DNA of 64,000 nt from Dickeya aquatica (GCF_900095885.1 NZ_LT615367.1:3162001-3226000), one strand, 5' to 3'; numbered from the stretch's first letter, positions 35,970-46,093 are shown. The notes: generated by a model from the letters alone, not told the origin. Translations and numbers: made by a program.

Positions 35970-36664
35970 AGCCGCTAATTCCTGTCACGACGCAGTCGTC
36001 AGACGGTGCGTTTTATGATGAGAATAAAGTTACCGGCGAAGAGGGAACAATTGTAGATGCCGCATACATGAATAGTATGCAAGGCGCTGTTCGCAGCATT
36101 CAAAGTGAATTGCTGACACTGCTGGGGTTTGCAGGCATCAATGCAGACGGATCATCGACAACGCAACTGATGATGGCTCTGGACTGGCGTTATGCAAAAT
36201 TAACCGGCTTGACTCAGAAACTGGATATCGCAGATATCGCAGGCATCCCGCTGCCGTGGCCGCAGGCTAGCGCGCCCGCAGGCTGGCTGAAATGTAATGG
36301 ACAGGCGTTTGACAAAACGCTCTATCCCAGGCTGGCGGCGCTGTATCAGTCTGGCGTATTGCCAGATTTGCGCGGCGAGTTTATTCGCGGCTGGGATGAT
36401 GGACGCGGGGTAGATATGGGGCGTGGATTGATGTCAGCGCAGGGCGACGCTATTCAGAACCACGGACATGGCGATATGCGCTACTCGGGGCAGGCGGCGA
36501 GCGGCGGGAATTTACCAATCATCGACGGTGGCGGGGCGTTTAGTGGTGGCGGGGATTTGATTGGCGGTATATCGATAAGGGCGATCTCTGGCGGCCAGCC
36601 GCGCGTATCATCTGAAACCCGCCCCCGCAACGTTGCATTTAACTACATCGTGAGGGCCGCATAA
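35966..36664 (+). CDS. Tail fibre / collar-domain protein (Mu S position)
   Basis: 232 aa, short for a fibre. The central PLPWPQASAPAGWLKCNGQA and PDLRGEFIRGWDDGRGVD are a phage tail-collar domain, followed by a Gly-rich tip (SGGNLPIIDGGGAFSGGG). In Mu the fibre gene S is longer and its end is switched by inversion. Here there is no second fibre end or Gin recombinase nearby. Confidence 0.85.
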   Translation: MKPLIPVTTQSSDGAFYDENKVTGEEGTIVDAAYMNSMQGAVRSIQSELLTLLGFAGINADGSSTTQLMMALDWRYAKLTGLTQKLDIADIAGIPLPWPQASAPAGWLKCNGQAFDKTLYPRLAALYQSGVLPDLRGEFIRGWDDGRGVDMGRGLMSAQGDAIQNHGHGDMRYSGQAASGGNLPIIDGGGAFSGGGDLIGGISIRAISGGQPRVSSETRPRNVAFNYIVRAA

Positions 36665-37275
36665 TGCAAACCAATGAAATCGCTGTATTAGGCGAAAATG
36701 GACTGGCGTCAAACACTGGCTGGCTGACGGTTTATCACGCTGATACGCAAACCGGCGAATATAACGGCAGCAGCGATGAGTACCTGATGACCGGCACCGG
36801 CGTGCCCGCACACAGCTATGCCGATGCGCCACCAGCCGATGTAGCGACCGGGCAGGCAGTGCGGCGCGCTGCCGATGGGTTGCGCTGGGAGGTGGTGGCG
36901 GACTTTCGCGGTCAAACGGCGTATGACACCCGCACCCGCCAGCCGCAGGTGATTGACACGCTCGGTGATTTGCCGGAACACCTGACGTTGTTGCCGCCAT
37001 CCGGTGAGTTTGACCGCTGGCAAGACGATACGTGGGTGACGGATACGGCGGCGCAGCACGCCACAACGGTACTGGCGGCGCAGCGCGACCTTGATGCACG
37101 GCGGCAGGCCGCCCGTGAGCGCATCAGCGAGCTGACCTATGCCGAAGAACTGGCGATGGCGACAGAGACGGAAACGCGCTTACTGAAAGAGTGGAAAATC
37201 TATCTGGTGCAATTAGGTCGCATTAACACTGCCGCCGCACCGGATATCGACTGGCCGACGGAACCAGCACACTGA
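36664..37275 (+). CDS. Tail fibre assembly chaperone (Mu U-like)
   Basis: 203 aa. The N-terminal module (DTQTGEYNGSSDEYLMTGTG ... PAHSYADAPP) and the C-terminal coil (AARERISELTYAEELAMATE, LKEWKIYLVQLGRI) fit the Caudo_TAP fibre assembly family. It starts within the fibre stop codon (TAATG). Intact; last structural gene. Confidence 0.9.
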   Translation: MQTNEIAVLGENGLASNTGWLTVYHADTQTGEYNGSSDEYLMTGTGVPAHSYADAPPADVATGQAVRRAADGLRWEVVADFRGQTAYDTRTRQPQVIDTLGDLPEHLTLLPPSGEFDRWQDDTWVTDTAAQHATTVLAAQRDLDARRQAARERISELTYAEELAMATETETRLLKEWKIYLVQLGRINTAAAPDIDWPTEPAH

Positions 37276-37293
37276 ACGAGGTCATATGACATT
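37268..37293 (+). promoter_or_regulatory. Weaker copy of the late promoter motif before mom
   Basis: ACACTGAACGAGGTCATATGACATT agrees with the core CACTGAAC and the trailing GTCA of the strong late motifs but has GAG in place of CCC. It also holds the palindrome GTCATATGAC. Mu has a fourth late promoter at mom. Confidence 0.4.
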
Positions 37294-37312
37294 CTGAGCC
37301 CGCCACCCATAT

Positions 37313-37360
37313 GATCGTATTTGATAATCAATATTTGAATATTGATCTGTTAAATCGATC
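37313..37360. promoter_or_regulatory. Cluster of three GATC sites with an AT-rich palindrome, upstream of mom
   Basis: GATC occurs at 37313, 37344 and 37357. ATCAATATT and AATATTGAT (37327-37346) form 9-bp arms around TG and overlap the middle GATC. In Mu, three GATC sites before mom are methylated by Dam to keep the repressor OxyR off. A similar switch is likely. Here, however, the cluster lies downstream of the late-motif copy rather than upstream of it. Confidence 0.5.
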
Positions 37361-37379
37361 GTATTGGTGCCTTATAAAG

Positions 37380-38081
37380 ATGAAGAAGTTTACGTCGCGC
37401 GTATTAATCAAGCCAGATATCATAAAATACAACGGCTCTATTGTCGGGTATGGCTCACCGGAACTGCGGGTTGAAACAATCCCAGCCTGGCTGGCTCGAG
37501 CCATTGTTGTTAACAAGCATTATTCAGGCAGGTTTGTTAATAATTCATATTTGCATCTTGGGGTATTTTCCGGGCGAGATATCGTTGGCGTATTGCAGTG
37601 GGGGTATGCGCTAAACCCAGCAAGCGGCAAACGTGTCGTCGAAGGAACAGGAAACAAAGAGTACATGGAGCTAAATAGAATGTGGCTACATGACTGCATG
37701 CCGCGCAATTCAGAATCAAGAGCGATCAGCTACTCTCTAAAAACCATCAAGCTCCTACACCCCGGCGTTCAATGGGTTCAGACATTTGCTGATGAGCGCT
37801 GTGGCCGTTCCGGGGTTGTCTATCAGGCATCAAATTTTGAATATATCGGCAGTCACTACTCAACGTTTTATGAGTTAGATGGTGAGTTTTATCACTCTAT
37901 TGCAATGAATGCGATTAAGCGCGGCGGCACTAGAGGTGAATATCTAAGAGAGAACAAAGAGCGAGCTACAGCGCATCGCTTCCGGCAGTTTCGGTATATC
38001 AGGTTTCTAAACAAGCGGGCGAGAAAGAGACTAAACACAAAGTTGTTTAATATCCAGCCATACCCGAAAATCACAAACTAA
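37380..38081 (+). CDS. mom: Mom-like DNA adenine modification protein
   Basis: About 233 aa from the ATG at 37380; an ATG at 37311 would add 23 AT-rich codons across the GATC cluster. The core has the acetyltransferase-like pattern of Mom: [34 protein letters not shown] and [20 protein letters not shown]. Mu Mom (231-241 aa) modifies adenines in phage DNA to a carbamoylmethyl form, protecting it from host restriction. Mu needs Com to translate mom; no com-like zinc-finger frame is seen upstream. The gene ends 100 bp from the right phage tip, as in Mu. Confidence 0.82.
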   Translation: MKKFTSRVLIKPDIIKYNGSIVGYGSPELRVETIPAWLARAIVVNKHYSGRFVNNSYLHLGVFSGRDIVGVLQWGYALNPASGKRVVEGTGNKEYMELNRMWLHDCMPRNSESRAISYSLKTIKLLHPGVQWVQTFADERCGRSGVVYQASNFEYIGSHYSTFYELDGEFYHSIAMNAIKRGGTRGEYLRENKERATAHRFRQFRYIRFLNKRARKRLNTKLFNIQPYPKITN

Positions 38082-38110
38082 AAGGCGGCGAAAGGTTTTA
38101 CATAATGCAA

Positions 38111-38131
38111 AAGGCGCAATATCTGCGCCTT
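38111..38131 (+). terminator. Hairpin after mom
   Basis: AAGGCGCA (38111-38118) and TGCGCCTT (38124-38131) form a perfect 8-bp stem with a 5-nt loop, 29 bp past the mom stop. No T tract follows on the plus strand. Confidence 0.45.
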
Positions 38132-38184
38132 CGCGCTGTGTAAAATCTATTGCAAATCTATGCGAAAAATTTCGCCACGCTACA
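38132..38184. other. Right phage end with inverted terminal sequence
   Basis: Read inward on the minus strand from 38184: TGTAGCGTGGCGAAATTTTT, then CGCATAGATTTGCAATAG. GCATAGATT starts at position 22, exactly as at the left tip. The tip holds the palindrome GGCGAAATTTTTCGCC-like pairing GCGAAA/TTTCGC. These are the expected transposase-binding sites. Confidence 0.8.
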
Positions 38185-38256
38185 TAGCGCGTTAGAAATA
38201 CCGGCCAGACTCATGCCAACAATCAGACATAACGCTTTAATTCCTGATTTTTTCAT
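38185..38256 (-). pseudogene. ybaV: ybaV, 5' part with signal peptide, cut off by the prophage
   Basis: 24 codons from the ATG at 38256 with a perfect AAGGAGG ribosome site. MKKSGIKALCLIVGMSLAGI then SNAL is a signal peptide matching E. coli YbaV (MKHGIKALLITLSLA). Translation would run eight codons into the phage end and stop at 38158-38160, making a 32-aa peptide. The host bases 38185-38188 (TAGC) repeat 3469-3472, and joining the halves restores the frame. Confidence 0.93.
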
Positions 38257-38338
38257 GCTGTATCCTCCTTGTGTTTGACAGCACGGCTACAATGCCCGAG
38301 CCAGCCACAGACGACAAACAGCAAACAGGAAATGTGGA

Positions 38339-38360
38339 AAAGGCCGCGAAAGCGGCCTTT
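38339..38360 (-). terminator. ppiD terminator
   Basis: AAAGGCCGC and GCGGCCTTT (9-bp stem, GAAA loop) lie 35 bp past the ppiD stop. The stem is symmetrical, but only short T runs follow. Confidence 0.65.
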
Positions 38361-38394
38361 GGGTGTTACAGCTGGTTGCAAAATTTTGCGAAGC

Positions 38395-40275
38395 TTATTG
38401 CACTTCCTGCGCTGCGCTGCCGTACTTGATCTTTGCCTGAGTACGCAGGCTGCCTAACAACGTATCAAACAGGGCACCCATTGAGGTCTGCTCAAGCTGG
38501 TTGCCAAACTGTTTTTTCTGATCGTCGGATAAGGCATGCGGTTTAATCTCATCAAGCGCAACCAAAACCACATTACCCTCCTGGTCTCGCGCCACGGCAT
38601 AAGCAGGTTTATCCTTTTTCGGCTGTGGCATGGAGAACACGGTCTGCCCCAGCGCGTCACTCTGAGTGACGGAAGAAAGCACTTTCGCCGCGCTAAAGCT
38701 CAACCCGGCAGCCGCCAGACTATCACTCTTACCCTGCTTCAAATCCGCCAGAATTTTCTCTGCATCAACCGTCGCCTGCTGCTCTGCTTTCTGACGTTTC
38801 AACGCCTGCAAAACCTGATCGCGAACCTGCTCAATAGGCTGAGTTGTTTGCGGTTTATGCTCTGCAACACGCAAGACAAACGCTCTATCACCGTCAACGC
38901 TAATCACATCGGAGTTACTGCCGGGAGTACCGTTGTCACCGACCAGCGAACCGCCAAAAACAGCCTGTGTGACCGGCTGGAAATTAAGCGCGGCGGGTAC
39001 ATTATCCCGGTTAAACCAGTCAGTCTGTTGCGCTTTCACATTCGCAACCTTCTCTGCAGAAGCCAGTGATTCATTATCATTACTGGCCGCTTCGCTAATT
39101 TTCTGCTGTAGGGCATAAAATGCGTCTAACGCTTTCTCACGCTTCACTTTTTCCGCCAGCGCCGATCGCACTTCATCCAGCCCTTTCACCCGCTGAACCT
39201 GAATATCGTCCAGACGAATGACCAAAAAACCAACGGAAGATTTAATAACGTCAGACAACTGACCTTTTTGCTTCAAGCCCGCTTGTTTTATCTCATCAAC
39301 GGTCGAGCCTTCATCCATTCCACCCCAAATCCCCCCGTTACGACGAGAGACGATATCGGTAGATTTTTCTTTCGCCAGCGCAGCAAAGTCAGCGCCTTTT
39401 TTCAGTTGTTCCAGCGCAGCATTCGCTTCTTCCTGTGTTTTCAACTGAATGACACTGTACTTCTTGCGTTCAGGCTGGGTGAACTCGCTTTTGTGTTGCT
39501 CGTAATAGGCAGAGATATCAGCATCATCCACACGGGTTTTATCCATGATGGATGCCGCATCCAGCATAATGTAGCTGACTTTAAATTGCTCGGGTGCCTG
39601 ATAGCGGTTCTTGTTCTGATCATAAAAGCTCTTCACTTCATCATCAGAAACCGTCAGGTTCTTCGCCCGGGCGTTTAAATCGAGGGTAGCGGTTCGAATG
39701 GTGCGGTCTTGCGCCGCCATAGCAACCAGATTATTTAATTCTTGTTGCAGGACGAAATCGGTATTGCCTAACCCTCGAATCAACTGCTGTGTCAGCAATT
39801 GCTTACGCAGGAACTGCGCATAGGCATCAGGCGTCAGCCCTAGCTGGCGAATTTGTGCGAGATATTTTTGATTGTCAAAGCGGTTGTTGGTCTGAAATTC
39901 AGGCACGGAGAAAATCGCCTGCTTGACCTGTTCATCGCTGATATTCAGGCCCAACGTATGGGCATACTGCACAATTAACGTCTCATCAATCAGTTGGGAC
40001 ATCACCTGCCCACGCAACTGCTGCATGTAGCCTTCATTTGATGCCAGCGCGGAGAAATTATCTCCCAGCATCTCCTGCTGGCGAGCGCGTTCATTCTGCA
40101 CGCCTTGCTCAAGCTGAGCACGGGTAATTTCTTGTCCATTGACCTTGGCTGCATAGTCACCTGAACCACGGATCAGGTAATCTCCCACACCAGTCAATAC
40201 AAATGAACCAACAATCAAGGCAAGAATAATTTTCAGCACGACGTTGTTAGCGGCCGCGCGTAAATTGTCCATCAT
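38395..40275 (-). CDS. ppiD: PpiD, periplasmic folding chaperone (SurA-like, parvulin domain)
   Basis: 626 aa (E. coli 623). The start MMDNLRAAANNVVLKIILAL includes the cytoplasmic tip of the single membrane anchor (VVLKIILALIVGSFVLTGVG). The periplasmic part has SurA-like segments and one parvulin domain (KKYSVIQLKTQEEANAALEQ ... STDIVSRRNGGIWGGM). PpiD binds proteins emerging from the Sec channel. The longer frame to 40338 adds 21 residues not found in the family. Intact, despite the prophage just downstream. Confidence 0.95.
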   Translation of the reverse strand: MMDNLRAAANNVVLKIILALIVGSFVLTGVGDYLIRGSGDYAAKVNGQEITRAQLEQGVQNERARQQEMLGDNFSALASNEGYMQQLRGQVMSQLIDETLIVQYAHTLGLNISDEQVKQAIFSVPEFQTNNRFDNQKYLAQIRQLGLTPDAYAQFLRKQLLTQQLIRGLGNTDFVLQQELNNLVAMAAQDRTIRTATLDLNARAKNLTVSDDEVKSFYDQNKNRYQAPEQFKVSYIMLDAASIMDKTRVDDADISAYYEQHKSEFTQPERKKYSVIQLKTQEEANAALEQLKKGADFAALAKEKSTDIVSRRNGGIWGGMDEGSTVDEIKQAGLKQKGQLSDVIKSSVGFLVIRLDDIQVQRVKGLDEVRSALAEKVKREKALDAFYALQQKISEAASNDNESLASAEKVANVKAQQTDWFNRDNVPAALNFQPVTQAVFGGSLVGDNGTPGSNSDVISVDGDRAFVLRVAEHKPQTTQPIEQVRDQVLQALKRQKAEQQATVDAEKILADLKQGKSDSLAAAGLSFSAAKVLSSVTQSDALGQTVFSMPQPKKDKPAYAVARDQEGNVVLVALDEIKPHALSDDQKKQFGNQLEQTSMGALFDTLLGSLRTQAKIKYGSAAQEVQ

Positions 40276-40543
40276 AATGTGACAACACTCCGCTGTAGAA
40301 TGGATAACACTTCCCCTGCGCAGGCCGTAGCCATGCATCCCTGCTACTGCTATAGCCGCACTCGGCTAGGCGCACTTAAGTATTTGCCTGAACGGTAATC
40401 TTGATTACCAGCAAAACGCAATTACCTGTAAAAAAAGGCACATCATACCATGATGCGCCTTATATCTTACCTTACCCATCACGCTGAGTCAGGTAGTGTT
40501 TGGACGGTAAAACGGCCCCCATCCAGATTTTGTTAGTGAATAA

Positions 40544-40816
40544 TCAATTCACCGCGTCTTTCAGTGCCTTACCGGCACGAAAACCCGGCACTTTAGCAGC
40601 CGGAATACTGATTTCTTTTCCGGTCTGCGGATTGCGGCCGGAGCGGGCTGCACGCTCACGCACAGAAAACGTCCCGAACCCCACTAACGCTACGTCATCC
40701 CCGCTTTTCAGAGCGTCGGTAACAGACCCAATAATTGCATCCAACACACGCCCTGCTGCCGCTTTGGAAATATCAGCATCTGCGGCAATTTTGTCGACCA
40801 ATTGTGACTTGTTCAC
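40544..40816 (-). CDS. hupB: HU-beta nucleoid protein
   Basis: 90 aa, the exact HU length. [20 protein letters not shown] and the DNA-binding arm [20 protein letters not shown] are characteristic. It compacts DNA as a dimer with HU-alpha. Between lon and ppiD as in E. coli. Confidence 0.98.
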   Translation of the reverse strand: MNKSQLVDKIAADADISKAAAGRVLDAIIGSVTDALKSGDDVALVGFGTFSVRERAARSGRNPQTGKEISIPAAKVPGFRAGKALKDAVN

Positions 40817-40955
40817 TCTATCATCCCCTCTGAAATACCGTTATTGCGCCGATATTACCGCACAACACTTTACTTTATTGATTCAGCCGCGATGTCTCAA
40901 ACCCGCTCACTGGCGAGTACCCGGCTCAACAGTGCTCTAACTTAACGACACGAAA

Positions 40956-40991
40956 AAAGGCTGGCAAGCATCATTTAACTTACCAGCCTTT
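40956..40991 (-). terminator. lon terminator
   Basis: AAAGGCTGG (40956-40964) pairs with CCAGCCTTT (40983-40991). Read leftward it is followed by six T, giving a standard intrinsic terminator 30 bp after the lon stop. Confidence 0.85.
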
Positions 40992-41020
40992 ATTTTCTCA
41001 GTGCTTTTTGCGACAGCTCA

Positions 41021-43384
41021 CTATTTTTTAGCGACAGCCTTCACCACGTCCATACCGTAGGGTGAGTTCTGTAGCGCAATAGTCAGAACCTCTTCAATAC
41101 GCTTCACCGGGTGAATATCCAAATCAGCAATCACGTTTTGTGGAATTTCTTCCAAATCACGCTTGTTTTCATCGGGAATGAGAACTGTCTTGATGCCGCC
41201 ACGATGTGCCGCCAGCAATTTCTCTTTCAGGCCACCAATCGGCAGCACCAGCCCACGCAGGGTAATTTCACCGGTCATCGCCACATCAGCACGCACCGGA
41301 TTCCCCGTCAGGCAAGACACCAGTGCGGTACACATCGCAATACCGGCGCTCGGGCCATCCTTCGGCGTCGCACCTTCCGGCACATGCACATGGATGTCAC
41401 GTTTTTCATAAAAATCAGAGTTGATACCTAATTTCTCTGCGCGGGCGCGCACAACCGTCAACGCGGCCTGGATTGACTCTTGCATGACTTCACCGAGCGA
41501 GCCGGTATAAGTCAGCTTACCTTTTCCTGGCACACTGGCGGTTTCGATAGTCAGCAGATCGCCACCGACTTCTGTCCACGCAAGCCCTGTGACCTGCCCA
41601 ACGCGGTTCTCTTCGTCGGCACGGCCATAATCATAGCGCTGAACACCCAGATACTCTTTCAGGTTATCGCTGGTTATCTGAATATGTTTCAGTGATTTAT
41701 CCATCATCAGCGCTTTTACTGCCTTGCGACACAGCTTGGAAATTTCACGCTCCAGACTACGTACGCCAGCCTCACGCGTGTAATAACGGATAATACCGAC
41801 AATGGCACTGTCCTCTACCGACAGTTCACCTTTTTTCAGCGCATTACGCTCAATTTGCTTCGGCAACAGATGCTGGCGCGCAATGTTCAGTTTTTCATCT
41901 TCGGTATAACCGGAAAGACGAATCACTTCCATACGGTCCAGCAGCGGTGCCGGAATGTTCATTGAGTTCGAGGTTGCCACAAACATGACATCAGAAAGGT
42001 CGTAATCCACTTCCAGATAATGGTCGTTAAACGCCACGTTTTGCTCAGGATCCAGCACTTCTAACAAGGCAGAAGCCGGGTCACCACGCATATCAGAGGA
42101 CATTTTATCGATCTCATCCAGCAGGAAGAGCGGGTTTTTTACCCCCACTTTCGCCATTTTCTGAATCAGTTTGCCCGGCATAGAGCCAATGTAAGTACGA
42201 CGATGCCCACGGATTTCCGCCTCATCACGCACACCGCCCAACGCCATACGCACATACTGACGACCGGTGGCTTTCGCAATGGACTGACCCAGTGAGGTTT
42301 TCCCTACCCCCGGCGGCCCTACCAGACATAAAATCGGCCCTTTAATTTTGCTAACCCGGCTTTGAACCGCCAGATACTCAAGAATACGCTCTTTTACGCG
42401 GTCCAGCCCGTAGTGGTCACAGTCCAGCATCTCTTGTGCTTTGACCAGATCTTTCTTCACTTTGCTGCGTGCATGCCAGGGTACCTGAACCATCCAGTCG
42501 ATATAGCTGCGCACCACAGTCGCTTCCGCTGACATCGGCGACATCATGCGCAGTTTCTGCAACTCGGCTTCGGCTTTTTCGCGCGCCTCTTTGGGCATGT
42601 TGGCAGATTCAATCTTACGTTTGAGCGCCTCTTGTTCATCCGGCGCATCATCCATTTCACCCAGCTCTTTCTGAATCGCTTTCATCTGCTCATTCAGATA
42701 GTACTCGCGCTGGCTTTTTTCCATCTGCTTTTTGACGCGACTGCGGATACGTTTTTCCACCTGTAGCAGGTCGATTTCCGATTCCATCATCGCCATCAGA
42801 TATTCCAGACGTTCAGTGATGTCAGACATTTCCAGCACTGACTGCTTATCGGCCAGTTTGAGCGGCATATGCGCGGCAATCGTATCGGCGAGGCGCGCAG
42901 CATCATCAATACTATTAAGCGACGTTAATACTTCTGGAGGGATCTTCTTATTCAGCTTGATGTAACCTTCAAACTGATTAATGGCTGTGCGCATGAGCAC
43001 TTCCTGCTCACGCTCTTCAATGGCTGGCGACTCCAGATATTCCGCCTGAGCAGCAAAATGCTCACCGCTATCAGAAAGCGTAGTGATGCGCGCGCGCTGT
43101 AGCCCTTCTACCAGCACTTTGACCGTGCCATCAGGCAGTTTCAGCATTTGAAGGATAGAAGCGACCGTTCCTACCGAGAAAAGATCATTAATGCCAGGCT
43201 CATCCGTTGAGGCCTCTTTCTGTGCCACCAGCATGATCTTTTTATCGTGATCCATTGCGGCTTCAAGGCACCGAATCGATTTCTCCCGACCTACAAACAA
43301 CGGGATGACCATGTGCGGATAAACCACCACATCGCGCAACGGCAATACGGGGATTTCTATGCGTTCGGAACGCTCAGGGTTCAT
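41021..43384 (-). CDS. lon: Lon ATP-dependent protease
   Basis: 787 aa (E. coli 784). The N-terminal substrate-binding domain starts [20 protein letters not shown]. The AAA domain has Walker [10 protein letters not shown] and Walker [11 protein letters not shown]. The protease domain has the Ser-Lys dyad region [18 protein letters not shown]. It degrades misfolded proteins and regulators in the cytoplasm. A sigma-32-type promoter lies upstream. Intact. Confidence 0.99.
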   Translation of the reverse strand: MNPERSERIEIPVLPLRDVVVYPHMVIPLFVGREKSIRCLEAAMDHDKKIMLVAQKEASTDEPGINDLFSVGTVASILQMLKLPDGTVKVLVEGLQRARITTLSDSGEHFAAQAEYLESPAIEEREQEVLMRTAINQFEGYIKLNKKIPPEVLTSLNSIDDAARLADTIAAHMPLKLADKQSVLEMSDITERLEYLMAMMESEIDLLQVEKRIRSRVKKQMEKSQREYYLNEQMKAIQKELGEMDDAPDEQEALKRKIESANMPKEAREKAEAELQKLRMMSPMSAEATVVRSYIDWMVQVPWHARSKVKKDLVKAQEMLDCDHYGLDRVKERILEYLAVQSRVSKIKGPILCLVGPPGVGKTSLGQSIAKATGRQYVRMALGGVRDEAEIRGHRRTYIGSMPGKLIQKMAKVGVKNPLFLLDEIDKMSSDMRGDPASALLEVLDPEQNVAFNDHYLEVDYDLSDVMFVATSNSMNIPAPLLDRMEVIRLSGYTEDEKLNIARQHLLPKQIERNALKKGELSVEDSAIVGIIRYYTREAGVRSLEREISKLCRKAVKALMMDKSLKHIQITSDNLKEYLGVQRYDYGRADEENRVGQVTGLAWTEVGGDLLTIETASVPGKGKLTYTGSLGEVMQESIQAALTVVRARAEKLGINSDFYEKRDIHVHVPEGATPKDGPSAGIAMCTALVSCLTGNPVRADVAMTGEITLRGLVLPIGGLKEKLLAAHRGGIKTVLIPDENKRDLEEIPQNVIADLDIHPVKRIEEVLTIALQNSPYGMDVVKAVAKK

Positions 43385-43471
43385 AGAGCTCTCTCTTAGT
43401 TTCGTTTCCGCCAGGTTAAGGGAAACTCATGAAACGCGGACATCACGGGTTTCGCCTGTGGGTAATCGAGT

Positions 43472-43498
43472 ATATGGGGATAAATATCTCACATTCAA
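43472..43498 (-). promoter_or_regulatory. Heat-shock (sigma-32) promoter of lon
   Basis: Read leftward: TTGAA, 14 nt, CCCCATAT, about 90 bp before the lon start. This fits the sigma-32 consensus (CTTGAAA, 11-16 nt, CCCCAT) and the known E. coli lon promoter. Confidence 0.8.
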
Positions 43499-43518
43499 CG
43501 ATTGAACGTGCGTAAAAA

Positions 43519-43546
43519 AAAATGGGGGATTAAATTCCCCCATTTT
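43519..43546 (-). terminator. clpX terminator
   Basis: AAAATGGGGG and CCCCCATTTT with an 8-nt loop. Read leftward the stem runs into nine T in all. Lies 28 bp past the clpX stop. Confidence 0.9.
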
Positions 43547-43573
43547 GTCGTTTATTGTTGTTTTTCAGGCTAA

Positions 43574-44848
43574 TTATTCACCAGAAGCCTGCTGAGCTTC
43601 CGGCTTGCCGTAAATCATCAGCGGTTCTGTCTGGCCGGAAATCACCGACTCATCAATCACCACTTTATCCACATTTTCCAGTGATGGCAGATCGTACATC
43701 GTATCAAGCAGTGCCGCTTCTACAATCGAGCGCAAACCACGAGCTCCGGTTTTACGTGCCATGGCTTTGCTGGCAATCGCAGTCAACGCTTCATCACGGA
43801 ATTCCAGCTCAACGCCTTCAAGTTTAAACAGCGCCTGATACTGCTTGGTCAATGCATTTTTCGGCTCACGCAGAATCTGGATTAATGCGTCCTTATCCAG
43901 CTCTTTTAATGTCGCCACAACCGGCAGGCGGCCAATAAACTCAGGAATTAAACCAAACTTGATCAAATCGCCTGGTTCAACCTGGCCCAACAACTCGCCT
44001 TCGGTTGCTTTTTGCGATACACCTTTTACCGTTGCGTTAAAACCGATACCACGCCCCGTATCCGTACGCTGTTCAATAACCTTATCAAGGCCAGCAAATG
44101 CGCCACCACAAATAAACAGAATTTTGGAGGTATCCACCTGCAAAAACTCTTGCTGTGGATGTTTGCGCCCACCTTGCGGCGGCACCGCAGCAATCGTGCC
44201 TTCAATCAGTTTGAGCAGTGCCTGCTGAACCCCTTCGCCGGAGACATCACGGGTAATCGACGGGTTATCTGATTTACGGGAAATCTTGTCGATCTCATCG
44301 ATATAAACGATGCCACGCTGTGCTTTTTGCACATCGTAATCACACTTCTGCAACAGCTTCTGGATGATGTTTTCCACATCCTCACCAACATAACCAGCCT
44401 CGGTCAGCGTGGTGGCATCAGCCATAGTGAAGGGCACATCCAGAAAACGCGCCAGCGTCTCTGCCAGCAGGGTTTTACCGCTCCCGGTAGGACCTATCAG
44501 CAGAATATTGCTTTTACCCAGTTCAACACCATTATTGCTGTCGCTATTACGCAGACGTTTATAGTGGTTGTACACCGCAACCGCCAATACCTTTTTCGCC
44601 GGCTCCTGACCGATGACATAATCATCCAGATGACGGCGAATTTCATGCGGCGTCGGCAACGCGCTACGCTCACGGTGTGGCGCTACTTCTTTGATTTCTT
44701 CGCGAATAATGTCGTTACACAAATCAACACATTCATCGCAGATATACACTGACGGCCCGGCAATCAGCTTACGAACCTCGTGCTGGCTCTTGCCGCAGAA
44801 AGAACAGTACAGCAGCTTCCCTGAACCGTCTTTGCGCTTATCTGTCAT
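43574..44848 (-). CDS. clpX: ClpX, ATPase subunit of the ClpXP protease
   Basis: 424 aa, the E. coli length. The N-terminal zinc-binding domain has CSFC ... CDEC. Walker A is GPTGSGKT, Walker [11 protein letters not shown], and the pore loop is GYVGEDV. It unfolds tagged proteins and feeds them to ClpP, encoded just upstream. For Mu-type phages, ClpX also remodels the transposase A-DNA complex, so this host gene serves the phage cycle next door. Confidence 0.99.
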   Translation of the reverse strand: MTDKRKDGSGKLLYCSFCGKSQHEVRKLIAGPSVYICDECVDLCNDIIREEIKEVAPHRERSALPTPHEIRRHLDDYVIGQEPAKKVLAVAVYNHYKRLRNSDSNNGVELGKSNILLIGPTGSGKTLLAETLARFLDVPFTMADATTLTEAGYVGEDVENIIQKLLQKCDYDVQKAQRGIVYIDEIDKISRKSDNPSITRDVSGEGVQQALLKLIEGTIAAVPPQGGRKHPQQEFLQVDTSKILFICGGAFAGLDKVIEQRTDTGRGIGFNATVKGVSQKATEGELLGQVEPGDLIKFGLIPEFIGRLPVVATLKELDKDALIQILREPKNALTKQYQALFKLEGVELEFRDEALTAIASKAMARKTGARGLRSIVEAALLDTMYDLPSLENVDKVVIDESVISGQTEPLMIYGKPEAQQASGE

Positions 44849-44993
44849 GAGTCAAACCTCTTCTTTAGTCTCTTGCCCGCAGGCCAACCACATAGCAATT
44901 GCGCCACAGCGAACGCCGACGTTTCTCAGCCAGCATGGCGGGTTCCCACCTGCGATGGGGCCCAGAACATCTGGCTAATCTGTCTTACTGGCG

Positions 44994-45617
44994 TTATTCA
45001 CGATGGGTGAGTACAGAATCAACCAGTCCATAGTCTACTGCCTCAGCCGCCGAGAGGAAACGATCGCGCTCGGTGTCTCTTTCTATTACATCAAGAGGCT
45101 GACCAGTATGTTTAGCCATCAGTTCGTTCATGCGCGCCTTCACTTTCAAGATCTCTTTAGCATGAATTTCGATATCCGTGGCCTGCCCCTGGAAACCGCC
45201 CAGCGGCTGGTGAATCATCACGCGAGAATTTGGCAGGCAAAACCGCTTACCCTTCGTCCCGGCAGTCAACAAGAATGCGCCCATTGAAGCCGCCTGCCCC
45301 ATGCAGATAGTGCTGACATCAGGCTTAATAAATTGCATCGTGTCATAAATAGACATCCCGGCAGTAATGACGCCGCCCGGCGAGTTAATATATAAGTAGA
45401 TGTCTTTTTCAGGGTTTTCAGCTTCCAGAAACAGCATTTGCGCCACAATCAGGTTCGCCATGTGATCTTCAACCTGACCAGTGAGGAAAATCACACGTTC
45501 CTTCAGGAGTCGGGAATAAATATCGTAAGAACGCTCCCCACGCGAAGTCTGTTCAACCACCATCGGCACCAAAGCCATGTGAGGGGCCAATTTTTCTTGT
45601 TCGCCACTGTATGACAT
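44994..45617 (-). CDS. clpP: ClpP protease subunit
   Basis: 207 aa. Catalytic Ser is in GQAASMGAF, His in [11 protein letters not shown], and Asp in the ERDTERDRF segment. Forms the proteolytic barrel used by ClpX and ClpA. A good sigma-32 promoter lies about 150 bp upstream. Operon clpP-clpX as in E. coli. Confidence 0.99.
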   Translation of the reverse strand: MSYSGEQEKLAPHMALVPMVVEQTSRGERSYDIYSRLLKERVIFLTGQVEDHMANLIVAQMLFLEAENPEKDIYLYINSPGGVITAGMSIYDTMQFIKPDVSTICMGQAASMGAFLLTAGTKGKRFCLPNSRVMIHQPLGGFQGQATDIEIHAKEILKVKARMNELMAKHTGQPLDVIERDTERDRFLSAAEAVDYGLVDSVLTHRE

Positions 45618-45770
45618 TAACGTCTCCTAGATAAAATGCATTTGGCGCATACCGCCTGATTCTACTTGAGATAAAAAGTGATGACTATGCTCAGGCGTGC
45701 AGTTAGCTACCCTGCTGTAACGACATCAGACGGATTTCCCTGACGATGCAACTTGACCACCTGACCATTA

Positions 45771-45798
45771 ATTGGGGCCGATCGCATCGACTTTCAAG
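45771..45798 (-). promoter_or_regulatory. Heat-shock (sigma-32) promoter of clpPX
   Basis: Read leftward: CTTGAAA, 14 nt, CCCCAAT, ending 153 bp before the clpP start. Near-perfect -35 and good -10 match to sigma-32 promoters; clpP is heat-inducible in E. coli. Confidence 0.78.
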
Positions 45799-46037
45799 CT
45801 TACACCAGCGATTGATAACCGTTAAAGCACTAATTCTACTCTGAAAACCGACCTTATACTGGCGTCATCATTTGCCTATCATCCGTTATTTATAACCAAT
45901 ATGTTATTCACAACCAATGAGTTATTCATAACCCGCATATGTTCATCATCATAGTCTTCATAATCATAGTGCAGTTCTGGCAGGAATTGATGGCGCGAAC
46001 GGATTCGATTTCGACAATGCAGTCAGAAAAAGAAAAA

Positions 46038-46065
46038 AAGCCCGCAGCACAAGCGGCGGGCTTTC
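46038..46065 (-). terminator. tig terminator
   Basis: AAAGCCCGC and GCGGGCTTT around a 10-nt loop, followed leftward by T7. Lies 28 bp after the tig stop. Confidence 0.88.
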
Positions 46066-46093
46066 CATCGTTCGGTTGGTCGCAGAAATGCGA

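Larger units (their letters stand above)
45618..46093. other. clpP-tig intergenic region, no gene seen
   Basis: 476 bp. It holds the clpP promoter region (sigma-32-type site at 45771-45798), near-repeats of TAACCAATATGTTATTCA / CAACCAATGAGTTATTCA around 45892-45932, and the tig terminator. The short frames here show no protein-like sequence. Confidence 0.6.

Noticed and set aside
37311..37379. Upstream extension of mom to the ATG at 37311
   Set aside because: It would place the GATC cluster and palindrome inside coding sequence, has no ribosome site, and gives an AT-rich N-terminus unlike the rest. The later ATG gives the Mom family length.
45892..45932. Near-direct repeat AACCAATATGTTATTCA / AACCAATGAGTTATTCA as a mobile-element or CRISPR-like trace
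   Set aside because: Only two imperfect copies plus a partial third, with no spacer pattern, flanking genes or terminal inverted repeats.
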